A stretch of 64,000 bases of DNA from the NCBI GenBank assembly GCA_963800215.1, contig CAWCZY010000004.1, positions 1 through 64,000 of the forward strand, given 5' to 3'. Below, one piece after another: positions 45,218 through 54,844 of the stretch. The translations under genes were made by a program, and so were the position numbers. This stretch comes from JAJPKK01 sp963800215. GTDB lineage: Bacteria; Pseudomonadota; Alphaproteobacteria; Rhizobiales; Xanthobacteraceae. A model generated the notes under the pieces. The model was not told the origin of the DNA, made no database searches, and worked only from the letters and a program-made list of their open reading frames with translations. Each line of letters opens with the position of its first letter. The first letter of the stretch is position 1.

Positions 45218-45931
45218 ATGATCGACGTCTATTACTGGACCACTCCCAACGGTCACAAAATCACGATTTTTCTCGAAGAGACCGGACTCAAGTACAAAAT
45301 CATTCCCGTCAACATAGGAAAAGGCGAACAGTTCGAACGCAAGTTCCTGGACGTATCGCCCAACAACCGCATTCCCGCGATCGTCGATCATGATCCCCCA
45401 GGCGGCGGCGAGCCGATTGCCGTATTCGAGTCCGGTGCGATCCTGCTCTATCTCGCCGACAAGACCGGCAAGTTCCTGTCCCGTGACGTTCGTCCGCGCA
45501 CCGATGCCATTCAATGGCTGTTCTGGCAAATGGGCGGGCTCGGGCCGATGTCCGGTCAGAACAATCATTTCAGCAATTACGCGGTCGACAAGATTCCCTA
45601 CGCCATGGACCGTTACCGCAACGAGGTGAACCGCCTCTATGGCGTGATGGACCGGCGGCTGGCCGATCGCCCCTATCTCGCCGGCGAATATGGCATCGCC
45701 GACATGGCGAGCTATCCGTGGGTGGTGCCCTATGAGCGCCAGGGCCAGAAGATCGAGGATTTCCCCAACCTCAAGCGCTGGCTCGAAGCGATCCGTGCCC
45801 GGCCCGCGGTCCTGCGCGCCTACGCCTTGGCCAAGGAAGTCAATCCGAGCCAGGGCGGCATCCGCACCGCGGAGGAACGCGCGATCCTGTTCGGCCAGAC
45901 TGCGGCCTCGGTGCAGGCGGCGGCGCGCTGA
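45218..45931 (+). CDS. Glutathione S-transferase (YghU/YfcG-like)
   Basis: A 237-residue GST of the nu/disulfide-reductase type. The thioredoxin-like N-terminal domain has YYWTTPNGHKITIFLEET, SPNNRIPAIVDHDP and AVFESGAILLYLADKTGKF. The helical domain has QMGGLGPMSGQNNHFSNYA and PYLAGEYGIADMASYPWV. The TPNGxKI loop and MGGxGPMxGQ are characteristic of YghU/YfcG proteins, which bind two glutathiones and reduce disulfides. GGAGGAG precedes the ATG. It is a single gene. Confidence 0.9.
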   Translation: MIDVYYWTTPNGHKITIFLEETGLKYKIIPVNIGKGEQFERKFLDVSPNNRIPAIVDHDPPGGGEPIAVFESGAILLYLADKTGKFLSRDVRPRTDAIQWLFWQMGGLGPMSGQNNHFSNYAVDKIPYAMDRYRNEVNRLYGVMDRRLADRPYLAGEYGIADMASYPWVVPYERQGQKIEDFPNLKRWLEAIRARPAVLRAYALAKEVNPSQGGIRTAEERAILFGQTAASVQAAAR

Positions 45932-46152
45932 GAGGCCAGGGCGTTTCGCTATGCCTTGACAAGCGAGATGACCGGGACGAGCCCGGTCATGACGGTGTGT
46001 CGGCTGGCGGCCCTCGGCACGGCACATATCGCGTTGCAATCATTACCAATATTTCATGCGAAGATGAACGTTTCTAAAGCATTTCGCCGCACTCCGGACA
46101 CCGGTCTTTTCGATAATCGCGGCCATCGGGCAGTCGCATCGGAGGGCACGCC

Positions 46153-47661
46153 ATGGCGGCAGATACCGGTTCGGACGCACAGGCGCAGGCTATTTTCGCC
46201 CTGCATCGTTTCGGCCTTGGTCCGCGTGCGGGATCGCTGGCCGCGATCGCGGCCGATCCCCGCGGGGCCCTCATTGCCGATCTCGCCAGGCCGGGCGCCG
46301 GGCGGCTGAGCAGTCCCCATCTTCTCACCAGCGCCGAGGCCGCCCGGGCGGCGTTCGATTTTCGCCAGGAGCGCAAGGCGGCGCGCCTCGTCGCCCGCGC
46401 CGATCAGGAAGCGGCCAACTCGGCGGTCAAGTCGACCGCGAAGCCGGGCGCGAATTCCGCGGCTTCGGCGGACCCGGCCGCGGACGACAAAATGGCGAAC
46501 GGGCCCGGCTCCGCGATGGAGCGGACGCAAAGTCCTCGCCCCGCCAGGCCCGATCCGGGCCGCGCCGTGCCCCAGCAGATATTTCTCCAGGAGGCCAGAG
46601 CCAGACTCGATGCGGCGCTTGCCGAGGAGATAGGCTTTGCCGAGCGCCTGGCGTGGTTCTGGTCCAACCACTTCTGTATATCCGCCGATAAGGGTCCGTT
46701 GCGTCCCATCGTCGGCGCGTATGAGCGCGAGGCGATCCGGCCGCATGTGGCGGGCCGCTTCGCCGACATGCTGCTGGCGGTGGAAAGCCACCCGGGCATG
46801 CTGGTCTATCTCGACAACGCGCGATCGATCGGTCCCGACTCCATTGCCGGCCGCAATCGCGGCAAGGGCCTCAACGAAAACCTCGCCCGCGAGATACTCG
46901 AGCTTCATACGCTGGGGGTGCGCACGGTCTACACCCAGGACGACGTAACTCGTTTTGCCGCCGTCATCACGGGCTGGACCGTGGTGCCGCCGAAAGAGCC
47001 TCAGGGCGGCGCGTTCGTCTTCAATCCGCGCATGCACGAGCCCGGCGCCCAGACCATCCTCGGCAGGACCTTCCCCGACGGCGAATTCGACCAGGGCCGC
47101 GCCGTGCTCGCCATGCTGGCCCGGCACCCCGCGACCGCCCGGCACATCGCCGCCAAGCTGGTGCGGCATTTTGTGAGCGACCAGCCGGTGCCCGCGCTCG
47201 CCGACAGGCTCGCCCGGCGCTTCATCGACACCGACGGCGACCTCCGGGAAGTCGCGACCACGCTCGTCACCGCGCCGGAAGCCTGGAACGGCGCCGAACG
47301 CAAGCTCAAGCGGCCCGGCGAATGGATCGTAGCGTCGCTGCGCGCCGCCGGCGTCACGCCGCCGGAGATCGGCCCGGTCATGCAGGCGCAGAACATGCTG
47401 GGCGAGCCGCTGTGGCGGCCCGCGGCGCCGAAGGGATTTGCCGACGAGGATGCGGCCTGGATCGACGGGCTGGCGCAGCGCCTCGACGTTTCCAACGAGA
47501 TGGCGCGCCGGGTCGCCGGCGTGGTCGATCCCGCCGCGGCGGTCGAGACCGCTTTGGGGCCGCTCGCCTCCGAGGCGACGCGGACCGCGATCCGCCGCGC
47601 CGAAAGCAGGCCCCAGGCTTTGACTCTTCTCTTCATGGCGCCGGAATTCCAGCGGAGATGA
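46153..47661 (+). CDS. DUF1800 domain-containing protein
   Basis: A 502-residue protein with the DUF1800 pattern: FALHRFGLGPRAGSLAAI near the start, ERLAWFWSNHFCIS, GLNENLAREILELHTLGVRT, YTQDDVTRFAAVITGW and HPATARHIAAKLVRHFVSDQ. No signal peptide is obvious. The function is unknown in all members. It overlaps the DUF1501 gene by four bases (ATGA), the standard pairing for these families. A Pro/Ala-rich insert near residues 95-140 is not part of the conserved fold. Confidence 0.88.
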   Translation: MAADTGSDAQAQAIFALHRFGLGPRAGSLAAIAADPRGALIADLARPGAGRLSSPHLLTSAEAARAAFDFRQERKAARLVARADQEAANSAVKSTAKPGANSAASADPAADDKMANGPGSAMERTQSPRPARPDPGRAVPQQIFLQEARARLDAALAEEIGFAERLAWFWSNHFCISADKGPLRPIVGAYEREAIRPHVAGRFADMLLAVESHPGMLVYLDNARSIGPDSIAGRNRGKGLNENLAREILELHTLGVRTVYTQDDVTRFAAVITGWTVVPPKEPQGGAFVFNPRMHEPGAQTILGRTFPDGEFDQGRAVLAMLARHPATARHIAAKLVRHFVSDQPVPALADRLARRFIDTDGDLREVATTLVTAPEAWNGAERKLKRPGEWIVASLRAAGVTPPEIGPVMQAQNMLGEPLWRPAAPKGFADEDAAWIDGLAQRLDVSNEMARRVAGVVDPAAAVETALGPLASEATRTAIRRAESRPQALTLLFMAPEFQRR

Positions 47662-48953
47662 CCATGCCCAACCTCCATGCCCGCCTCAGTGCCCGTCTCG
47701 ATGCCCCTATGCATGCCCCCTCGCGCCGTGAGCTTCTGCTCGCTTCCGGCGTGCTGTTCGCCTGGTCCCATATGCCGAGGGTTGCGCGGGCGGAAGGCCG
47801 CGACCCGCGCTTCCTGGTCATCGTGCTGCGTGGCGCGCTCGACGGCTTGGCCGCGGTCGCCCCGGTCGGCGACCCCGATTACGCCGCCTTGCGCGGCGAC
47901 AAGATCCTGCAGCTCGACGGGCCGAGCCCGGCGCTGCGGCTCGACCGCTTCTTCGCGCTCAATCCGGCAATGCCGAACCTGCACCGGCTTTACGGCGCCG
48001 GGCAGGCGAGCATCGTGCATGCGGTCGCCACCCCCTACCGCGAGCGCTCGCATTTCGACGGGCAGGACGTGCTCGAAACCGGCCTCGCCGCCCCGGGCGC
48101 CACCGACATCGGCTGGCTCAACCGGGCGCTGTCGGCGCTCGAGCCGGACGGCCGGGTCGATCCCGGCAACCGCAAGGCGTTTGCGGCCGGTCCGGTGACG
48201 CCGCTCGTCGTGCGCGGACCGGCGCCGGTGCTGTCATGGACGCCGCCGCGCCTGCAACCCGCGGGCGAGGATACCTTGATGCGCCTGCTCGATCTTTACC
48301 GGCACACCGACGCCGCGCTCGCCCGGGCGCTCGAAGAGCGCATCGGCCTCGCCGCCATCGCGCGCGCCGGGGGCATGGAACCCGCCCAGCCCGGCCAGCC
48401 GCGGCCGGCGGGCGTGCAGGCCGCTCAGGTGCGCGCCTATTTCGCGGAGTCCGCCGGCAACGCCGCGAAGTTCATGGCGAGGCCCGACGGTCCGCGGGTC
48501 GGCGCGCTCGCCTTCGACGGCTGGGATACCCATGCCGACGAGGGTGCGGTCAACGGCCGGCTGGCGGCGTTGCTGGGCGCGCTGGACGGCGCCATTGCGG
48601 CGGTCGAGACCGGGATGGGAGCGGCCTGGGGCGATACCGTCGTCGCCGTCGTCACCGAGTTCGGGCGCACCGCTCGCATCAATGGAACCGAGGGAACCGA
48701 TCACGGCACCGCCACCATCGCGCTGCTCGCCGGCGGCGCCGTGAAGGGCGGCCGCATCATTGCCGACTGGCCGGGCCTCAAGACGGCCAATCTGCGCGAC
48801 GACCGCGACCTCAAGCCGACGACGGACCTGCGGGCGGTACTCAAGGGCGTGCTGCGCGATCACCTTCGCGTGCCGGACATGACGCTGGCCACAAAGGTGT
48901 TTCCGGAAAGCTCGGGGGCGAAGCCGGTGGCCGGTTTGGTCGTCGCGGCATAA
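47658..48953 (+). CDS. DUF1501 exported protein
   Basis: A 431-residue protein with a twin-arginine leader (SRRELLLASGVLFAWS), then FLVIVLRGALDGLAAVAPVG, YGAGQASIVHAVATPYRERS, FDGWDTHADEGAVNGRLAAL and TVVAVVTEFGRTARINGTEG with TDHGTAT. This is the DUF1501 group, sulfatase-like in fold order. It starts within the last codon of the DUF1800 gene; ATG 47664 is an alternative. The two products are presumed partners in an uncharacterised envelope process. Confidence 0.88.
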   Translation: MTMPNLHARLSARLDAPMHAPSRRELLLASGVLFAWSHMPRVARAEGRDPRFLVIVLRGALDGLAAVAPVGDPDYAALRGDKILQLDGPSPALRLDRFFALNPAMPNLHRLYGAGQASIVHAVATPYRERSHFDGQDVLETGLAAPGATDIGWLNRALSALEPDGRVDPGNRKAFAAGPVTPLVVRGPAPVLSWTPPRLQPAGEDTLMRLLDLYRHTDAALARALEERIGLAAIARAGGMEPAQPGQPRPAGVQAAQVRAYFAESAGNAAKFMARPDGPRVGALAFDGWDTHADEGAVNGRLAALLGALDGAIAAVETGMGAAWGDTVVAVVTEFGRTARINGTEGTDHGTATIALLAGGAVKGGRIIADWPGLKTANLRDDRDLKPTTDLRAVLKGVLRDHLRVPDMTLATKVFPESSGAKPVAGLVVAA

Positions 48954-49051
48954 AGTTGCGCCGAGGCGGGTTGGATGTTTTCGAAACTTCTTGCAATTAC
49001 GAATCGCACCAAGTTCGAGTCCCCGGTCGGAAACGCGACAGGGATCGGTGC

Positions 49052-50599
49052 ATGAGAAAATATCTCGACTGGGCGTTTGCCTGGGCTCGTGAAGCCAGTG
49101 CTCCCGCCGGCCTGCGCGGGGTGGTGTCGGCGCTCCTGTTGGTCCTCGCCACCGACAGCGTGCTGCTGGGCATGCGATACATACAGGAGCTGCCCCCGGT
49201 CGCGGTCACCTTCCTGCTTTCGATCCTGGTGGCGGCCATCCGCTGGGGCTTGCTGGCCGGCACCATCACTTCGATCGGCGGCGCCGTCTCTCTGACGTTG
49301 TTCTTCTACAGCCCGTTCTATACCTACGATGCCCAGGATCGCTCGCGCTTTCTCGGCATCCTGTTTTTCCTCATCGTGGCGCTGGTCACGACCTACCTCG
49401 CCGCGCGGACCCGCCGCGATGCTGCGCTCGCCCTCAAGCGCGAAAACGAAATCCGCGATCTCTATACATTCTCGCAGCGGCTGTCGGCCGCCAATTCGCC
49501 CGGCGGCATATTCGATGCCATGCAACGCCATTTGGAGACGCTGGTCGGCCGCAAGGTCCTGCTGTTCGATTCGCGGGGCTCGCTGGAGGCGAAATCCGAG
49601 CGGCTCGGCAATGTGGACATCCCCAAGGCGGTGATCGAGTCGGTGGGGCGGGCCCAGGCGGCGGGCGCCGAGGGCGCGAAGGGAATCGTCGTCGGCGACG
49701 GCCGCGGCAGCGCCTGGCTGGTGCGTCCGGTCTCGGTCAACACCGCGGATTTCGGCGTCATCGCCGTCGACCTCGGCCGCAAGTCCGACGGATTCGACGA
49801 TCTGCGCCTGCGGGTGGTCGCGGTCATCAATGACGCGGCGTCCTCGCTCGAACGGCTCGGGTTGGCGCGCACCATCGCCGATGCGCGCATGCGGGCCGAG
49901 ACCGAGCAGTTCCGCGAAGCGCTGATCGGATCGGTGTCTCACGAGCTGCGCACGCCGCTCGCCTCGATCCTCGGCGCCGCGACGGTGCTGTCGGCCGCGC
50001 CGGAAATCACCGCAAATGCGCGTCTCGAGTCGCTCGCGGTGGTGATCCACCACGAGTTCGAGCGGCTCAATGTGGAGATCCAGAACATCCTGGACGCCTC
50101 GCGCATCAGCAGCGACGGCCTGCAGGTCAAGCTCGAATGGTCGGAACCGGCCGACTTCGTGAATGCGGCATTGGAGCGCTGCCGCAACCGTCTTGCCAAG
50201 CACAAGGTCGAGGTCAATATGCCAGATGAGCTCGTGCTGCTTCATATCGACTCCGTGCTGATGGAACGGGCACTCGGCCAGATTCTCGACAATGCGGCCA
50301 AATATTCCCCGCAATCGTCCATGATCACCCTACTGGGCCAACGCGAAGCCGACAGTTTCGTCCTTACGGTAACGGACAAGGGCGCGGGCCTGGATCCGAC
50401 AGACCGCTCCCTGCTCGGGCAGAAGTTTTTCCGCGGCAAACGGTCGGCCCAATCGACCTCGGGTCTGGGGCTCGGATTTTGGATTGCGACAGCCTTTGTG
50501 GCCGCCAATCAGGGAACCGTCGAGGCGATGAGCGAGGGCGCCAACCGTGGTATGGTCGTCAAAATTCGCTTGCCGCTGTCGATGAAGGCAGCCGCCTGA
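49052..50599 (+). CDS. Sensor histidine kinase with DUF4118 (KdpD C-terminal-like)
   Basis: A 515-residue membrane kinase. Four hydrophobic segments form a DUF4118 membrane unit (about residues 20-110). A GAF-like domain follows (about 125-270), then HisKA with the phospho-acceptor His297 in GSVSHELRTPLASILGA, then HATPase with DNAAKYSP and TSGLGLGFWIATAF. This is the C-terminal half of KdpD. The long N-terminal KdpD/Usp potassium-sensing part is missing, so the signal is unknown. The response regulator follows after 100 bases. Longer upstream frames overlap the DUF1501 gene and are not real. Confidence 0.88.
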   Translation: MRKYLDWAFAWAREASAPAGLRGVVSALLLVLATDSVLLGMRYIQELPPVAVTFLLSILVAAIRWGLLAGTITSIGGAVSLTLFFYSPFYTYDAQDRSRFLGILFFLIVALVTTYLAARTRRDAALALKRENEIRDLYTFSQRLSAANSPGGIFDAMQRHLETLVGRKVLLFDSRGSLEAKSERLGNVDIPKAVIESVGRAQAAGAEGAKGIVVGDGRGSAWLVRPVSVNTADFGVIAVDLGRKSDGFDDLRLRVVAVINDAASSLERLGLARTIADARMRAETEQFREALIGSVSHELRTPLASILGAATVLSAAPEITANARLESLAVVIHHEFERLNVEIQNILDASRISSDGLQVKLEWSEPADFVNAALERCRNRLAKHKVEVNMPDELVLLHIDSVLMERALGQILDNAAKYSPQSSMITLLGQREADSFVLTVTDKGAGLDPTDRSLLGQKFFRGKRSAQSTSGLGLGFWIATAFVAANQGTVEAMSEGANRGMVVKIRLPLSMKAAA

Positions 50600-50701
50600 T
50601 GCCGAAAAATTGTACAGGTTCTGTAAAATGTGTGCGAAATAAACGAGTTGAGCGCTAATTTCGTTCAGCTTCAGTGCTCGCGCTCGACTGAGAGAACCGA
50701 A

Positions 50702-51421
50702 ATGCCAGATGCCGACCACCGTGTATTGATTGTCGATGACGAGGCGCAAATCCGCCAGTTTCTCCGCGCCGGCTTCGAACTCGGGGGCTATCATGTCGAC
50801 GAAGCGGTGAATGGAACCGACGCCATCCGGGAAATCACCCTGCATCCCTACGATCTCGTGATTCTCGACCTGTCGCTGCCCGATATCGACGGGTCGGAGG
50901 TCCTCGAGCGCATCCGTGCGTGGTCCGCGGTGCCCGTCATCATCCTGTCGGTGCGGGCGGGAGAGGGCGAAAAGGTAAAGTTGCTCGAACTCGGCGCCGA
51001 CGACTACGTGGTGAAGCCGTTCTTCATGTCGGAACTGCTGGCCCGTGCGAAAGTGGCGTTACGGCGGCAAATCGAGCGTAAAGATGGCGAAAGCGTGTTG
51101 AAGCTCGATCGGCTCGTGATCGATTTTGCGGCCCGTACGGTGCTGCTCGATGGCGAGAGACTCAACCTCACGCCAAAGGAGTACCGGCTTCTCCAGGTGC
51201 TCGCGCAGGACCCTGGTAAGGTCATCACCCACCAGAGCCTTCTCAAAAGCGTGTGGGGTCAATCTCACGTTAATAGTCCTCAATACCTACGCATCTTCAT
51301 GCGCAAGCTGAGGCAAAAGATCGAGCTCGACCCTAATCGGCCAAAAATTCTGCTTACAGAACTGGGAGTTGGCTATCGGCTCAACGATCCCCGCGCGGCC
51401 GAACATGGGCGCGCCCCATGA
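50702..51421 (+). CDS. OmpR/KdpE-type response regulator
   Basis: A 239-residue regulator. The receiver domain has VDDEAQIRQFLR, the phospho-acceptor Asp56 in LVILDLSLPDIDG, and Lys in DDYVVKPFFMSELLAR. The winged-helix output domain has LTPKEYRLLQVLAQDPGKVI and LRIFMRKLRQKIELDP. It resembles KdpE and is partnered with the kinase just upstream. A broken porin gene follows at 51646 and could be a target; this is inference. No kdpFABC genes are in the window. Confidence 0.9.
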   Translation: MPDADHRVLIVDDEAQIRQFLRAGFELGGYHVDEAVNGTDAIREITLHPYDLVILDLSLPDIDGSEVLERIRAWSAVPVIILSVRAGEGEKVKLLELGADDYVVKPFFMSELLARAKVALRRQIERKDGESVLKLDRLVIDFAARTVLLDGERLNLTPKEYRLLQVLAQDPGKVITHQSLLKSVWGQSHVNSPQYLRIFMRKLRQKIELDPNRPKILLTELGVGYRLNDPRAAEHGRAP

Positions 51422-51645
51422 ACCGTGGGGCGGCAAAAAGGGCCATTGATAGGAATTCTTGCCGCATTCGCGTACGTGTTGTTTCAGCAACACTACCTGG
51501 AAATGTAGCTTGCACGGGGGGCGGAGGGCGATTCCGTGATTGTCTCTCCCGGGGATTTAGACAAAAATAATTGCGGTAACAGTGGTCAGCGGTCGTAACG
51601 CCGGGTCGTGCTCGTCCGCATCGCTTAAGGGGAAGGGGAGGCAAA

Positions 51646-53268
51646 ATGAAATCGGTAAGATGCTTACTCATGGGGTCCGCGGCTGGCCTGATGGCCGTTT
51701 CCGCGGCTCAAGCAGCCGATCTTCCCGTCAAGGCGGCGCCTGTCGAATACGTCAAGGTATGCAGCCTTTATGGTGCTGGCTTCTGGTACGTTCCCGGGAC
51801 GGATACGTGCATGAAGATCGGTGCCTGGTTGCGGGTCGAGGCGACCGAAATGGAAGGTGACGGCGGTATTCCGCTGGGCGCCTCTGGATCGCAGACGGGG
51901 CCGGCAAATTCACCAGGACGGATACGTCCGACCTCGGCATCCGATATCGCGCGCTGATGACCTTCGATGTTCGCACCCAGACCGACTACGGCACCTTGCG
52001 GTCGTACATGGATGTGGGCACGCAGGCGACGAGCACCGGCGTTTGGCCGAACGCTGCGGTGACGCCCGGGGGCAATACGACGACCGCCGAAGTCCGGCCT
52101 CAACACCCAGTACAACAACAACAACGTCGATGCCACCCGCGCCTTCATCCAGTTCGCCGGCTTCACATTGGGGCGCATGCGGTCCTTCTTCGACATCAAC
52201 TCGATCGGCGCCTATTCAGCTGTCGAATACGCGTCTCAGCGGCAACTCCTCGCCGACCGGCATCTGGGGCGCGGGTTACACCGCCCAGTTCGGTGGCGGC
52301 ATCTCGTTGAGCGTGTCGGTCGAAGACGGCGGCGTTGATCGGTGCGGCGCGCTCGCGCCTGACCGGGAACCTTTCGCAGGCCGCGTTCGGCGCGGGCGCC
52401 TTCGGCGGCGGACAGACCCTGGACAACGGCGGCAACAACTTCTTCGATCCGGTCATGGGCCTGCGCATCGACCAATCCTGGGGCTATGCTTCGGTCACCG
52501 GCGCCTTCCACAATGACAATGGTGGCTATTACAACAACGCCATCAATTCGACCAACGCGGGTCTGGCGAACACCATCGTCCAAGGTCATCCCGGCGATAC
52601 CTGGGGTTATGCCATGGGAACCGGCTTCCTGTTGACGGACTTCATGGGCCTGAAGGGCGATACCTTCGGCTCGCAGTTCATCTATGGCAAGGGTGCGACG
52701 GCTTATGTGACCAAGGGAAGCGGCACCTGGGCCATGCGCAACGGCAGCTTCATCGGTGGCGGCTCGACGCTCGACGGCATCTACGCCGACGGCACCCAGA
52801 TCGATCAGTCGACGGAATGGAGCTGGGCTGCCGAGTATGAGCATTTCTGGACTCCGAAGCTGCACACGGCGGTCCAGGGCGGCTATGTCTCCATCAACTA
52901 CGACCAGACCGCGACCAACCTGATCTGCGCGGGCGCCCCCGGGTTCGGTCCGATGAACAACTCGCTCGGAAGCATCCATCGCCTCGACCGTCGGCCAGCC
53001 GTTGACCTTCACCAATGGCTGGGCGCCTGGCTCCGCCTGTCACCCGAGCTTCTCATGGTATCAGGTCGGTACGCGCACGATCTGGAACCCGCATCCGGAT
53101 CTCGATATCGGTGTCGAAGTCCTGTACACCGGCCTCAACACCGCAAACAGGGGCGCCACCGTCAATACCGGCGCCGCGTCGGGCGCGGTGCCTGCCGGGC
53201 AATACACCTTCGCCAACCAGGGCGTCTGGTCGAGCGTGATCCGCATCCAGCGGAACTTCCTGCCCTGA
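51646..53268 (+). pseudogene. Omp2-type porin with about five frameshifts
   Basis: This is an outer-membrane porin of the rhizobial Omp_2 family. The signal peptide (SAAGLMAVSAAQAADLPVKA) and first strand (VKVCSLYGAGFWYVPGTDTC) are intact, and the end (VWSSVIRIQRNFLP) is typical. In between, the homology jumps frame near 51890, 52092, 52215, 52335 and 52978. Four of these fit single inserted bases. The net change is a multiple of three, since 1623 bases equal 541 codons. The text is otherwise well conserved (GNSSPTGIWGAGYTAQFGGG), so this is either very recent decay or clustered sequencing error. A terminator follows at 53295. Confidence 0.82.
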
Positions 53269-53294
53269 TCCTGAAATCGGTACGTTGGTTTTCA

Positions 53295-53324
53295 AACCCC
53301 CGGCAGCGATGCCGGGGGTTTTTA
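53295..53324 (+). terminator. Rho-independent terminator after the porin
   Basis: AACCCCCGGC-AGCGAT-GCCGGGGGTT is a perfect ten-base stem with a six-base loop followed by TTTA. Confidence 0.9.
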
Positions 53325-53967
53325 TTTCGGGACGATGATTTTCTCCGGCTGTGCCCGCGCATGCAGAGCGAGGCGGCAAGGTGGTTCGACCGCGGTGTGG
53401 GCATCGTGGTGAGACGTGGCCTCGAACGCTGGTGAAGTCCTCAATATCCTCCAGACCCTCGATTACGTCGCGGCGGTCAGCTCGAGCCGTTACGTCGTGA
53501 CGCGCGTTTGTCGACTTCAGTCCTCCACGTCGCTCTTGAGGTGCTTCGCGCCGGATTGACTGAGGCGTTGGTCAGGCGCGCATGCTGCCGCGTCCGTGCC
53601 TCTGCTGCGGCGGACGCATGTTCATCGTTGAGACCTTCGCGCGCGGCTGCCAGCCCAAGCATCGTCCCACGCCGGCGTCAGCCTAGGATCCAGGGCAGCA
53701 AGCCTGGCGGAACCCCCGCTTCGCGGCGGCGGCGCTTGTCCCGCGCGCTCGGCGGTGGATTAGCCGCCCCTGCTTTGGAGATGAGCCGGCGCCGCGGGTG
53801 ACGGCGGCCCATCCGCCAACGCCTATAAATTCGACGTTGGGAGGAGCAACATCATGTACTTATCCCTCTAATTGTAGGCGGACCCGCGACCGAAAATTAA
53901 CCGATCATGCCGCGATGTTGTTACAGAGCGCGCCGGCCGCGCGTACACCTGCAATGGTGAGGACCCC
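53325..53967. other. Intergenic region
   Basis: No supported gene. Open frames on both strands are Arg/Ser-rich shadows of GC-rich DNA. A purine stretch near 53957-53962 may be the ribosome site of the tiny protein starting at 53968. Confidence 0.4.
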
Positions 53968-54066
53968 GTGTGGAAAAAGCCGCTACTCGTAATCTACATT
54001 GCCCAAGCTGCCATCGGCGCGACGGTCGGTTGGACAATTCCCTGGGTCATTTGGTTTCAATCATAA
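53968..54066 (+). CDS. Possible 32-residue membrane microprotein
   Basis: A GTG-started frame encodes WKKPLLVIYIAQAAIGATVG followed by WTIPWVIWFQS and a stop. It has a basic N terminus, one hydrophobic helix and an aromatic-rich end, typical of single-pass small membrane proteins. GTGAGGA lies a few bases ahead of the start. It has no recognised family. Confidence 0.45.
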   Translation: MWKKPLLVIYIAQAAIGATVGWTIPWVIWFQS

Positions 54067-54198
54067 GCCCGCACATGACCAGTGCGTTTGCGTCCTGAAA
54101 TGCGGAGACGCCGCCACGATGATCCCTCACGAAACTCGTCTAGCAAAGGCGCGCTCGCTGGGAAAGCGTTGCGCGCCTATGAAGCACAGGCAAAGGCA

Positions 54199-54223
54199 CA
54201 AAAAAAGCCCCGCTTTCGCGGGG
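54199..54223 (-). terminator. Hairpin with T run on the minus strand
   Basis: On the minus strand CCCCGC-GAAA-GCGGGG is followed by C and seven to eight T, a strong terminator shape. No minus-strand gene lies directly upstream of it before 55374, so it may end a transcript not seen here or act as a barrier. Confidence 0.6.
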
Positions 54224-54493
54224 ACTGAGTTCACAACATGACACACAGGCGAATGGGGTATAAAGTTACAATGGCGAGCCTCAATAATCGGTTAGCAGGA
54301 AGGGCTTTTCCCGTTTCAGAGCAACTTATGATTAACCGCAGAGCATCGTCGAAACGTGATCCGACTTTCTTCAATCATATTAACGTAACCGCAATCCCCG
54401 CCGCCTAGAGTTTCGGCAGGTTCAGTTGACCGGTCGACGGACAAGCACCGGCAGGGACCGCGCGCAAACGACAACAGAACAGGAGCAGACACC

Positions 54494-54670
54494 ATGACCA
54501 ATCTCGTGAAGCGTTTTGCCAATGACGTATCCGGCGCGACCGCGATCGAATATGGCCTGATCGCCGCCGGCATTTCTGTCGTTATCATCACCGTCGTGAA
54601 CACTTTGGGCTCGCAGCTCAAAACCACCTTTACCAACGTTTCCACGCAGCTCGCCACCGCCGGCAAATAA
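54494..54670 (+). CDS. Flp/Fap-type pilin (copy 1)
   Basis: A 58-residue type IVb prepilin. A 14-residue leader ending in Gly (VKRFANDVSG) precedes the cleavage site, and the mature part starts ATAIEYGLIAAGISVVIITV with the invariant Glu5 and Tyr6. It would be cut by a TadV-like peptidase and assembled into Flp pili for surface adhesion. AGGAG lies before the ATG, and a terminator follows at 54694. No tad/cpa assembly genes are in the window. Confidence 0.92.
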   Translation: MTNLVKRFANDVSGATAIEYGLIAAGISVVIITVVNTLGSQLKTTFTNVSTQLATAGK

Positions 54671-54693
54671 GCAAGATTGATTGACTGATTGCA

Positions 54694-54724
54694 AGGCTCC
54701 GGTGAAAAGACCGGGGCTTTTCAA
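54694..54724 (+). terminator. Terminator between the two pilin genes
   Basis: AAGGCTCCGGT-GAAAAG-ACCGGGGCTTTT forms a long stem with a T-rich tail. It separates the two pilin genes into their own transcripts or limits read-through. Confidence 0.8.
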
Positions 54725-54844
54725 TTTTCTGACGCCGTTTTATAGGCCACCGCAGTCCCCGCTGGATCGGCAACGCTGCGGGCGCGGTTATCAAAGGCGA
54801 AGGAGTTGGTCCGCTAAACACGATGCTCAAATTTGGAGACAACC

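Noticed and set aside
48236..49051. N-terminal extension of the histidine kinase
   Set aside because: It overlaps the DUF1501 gene out of frame, is Arg-rich, and ATG 49052 begins a proper membrane domain.
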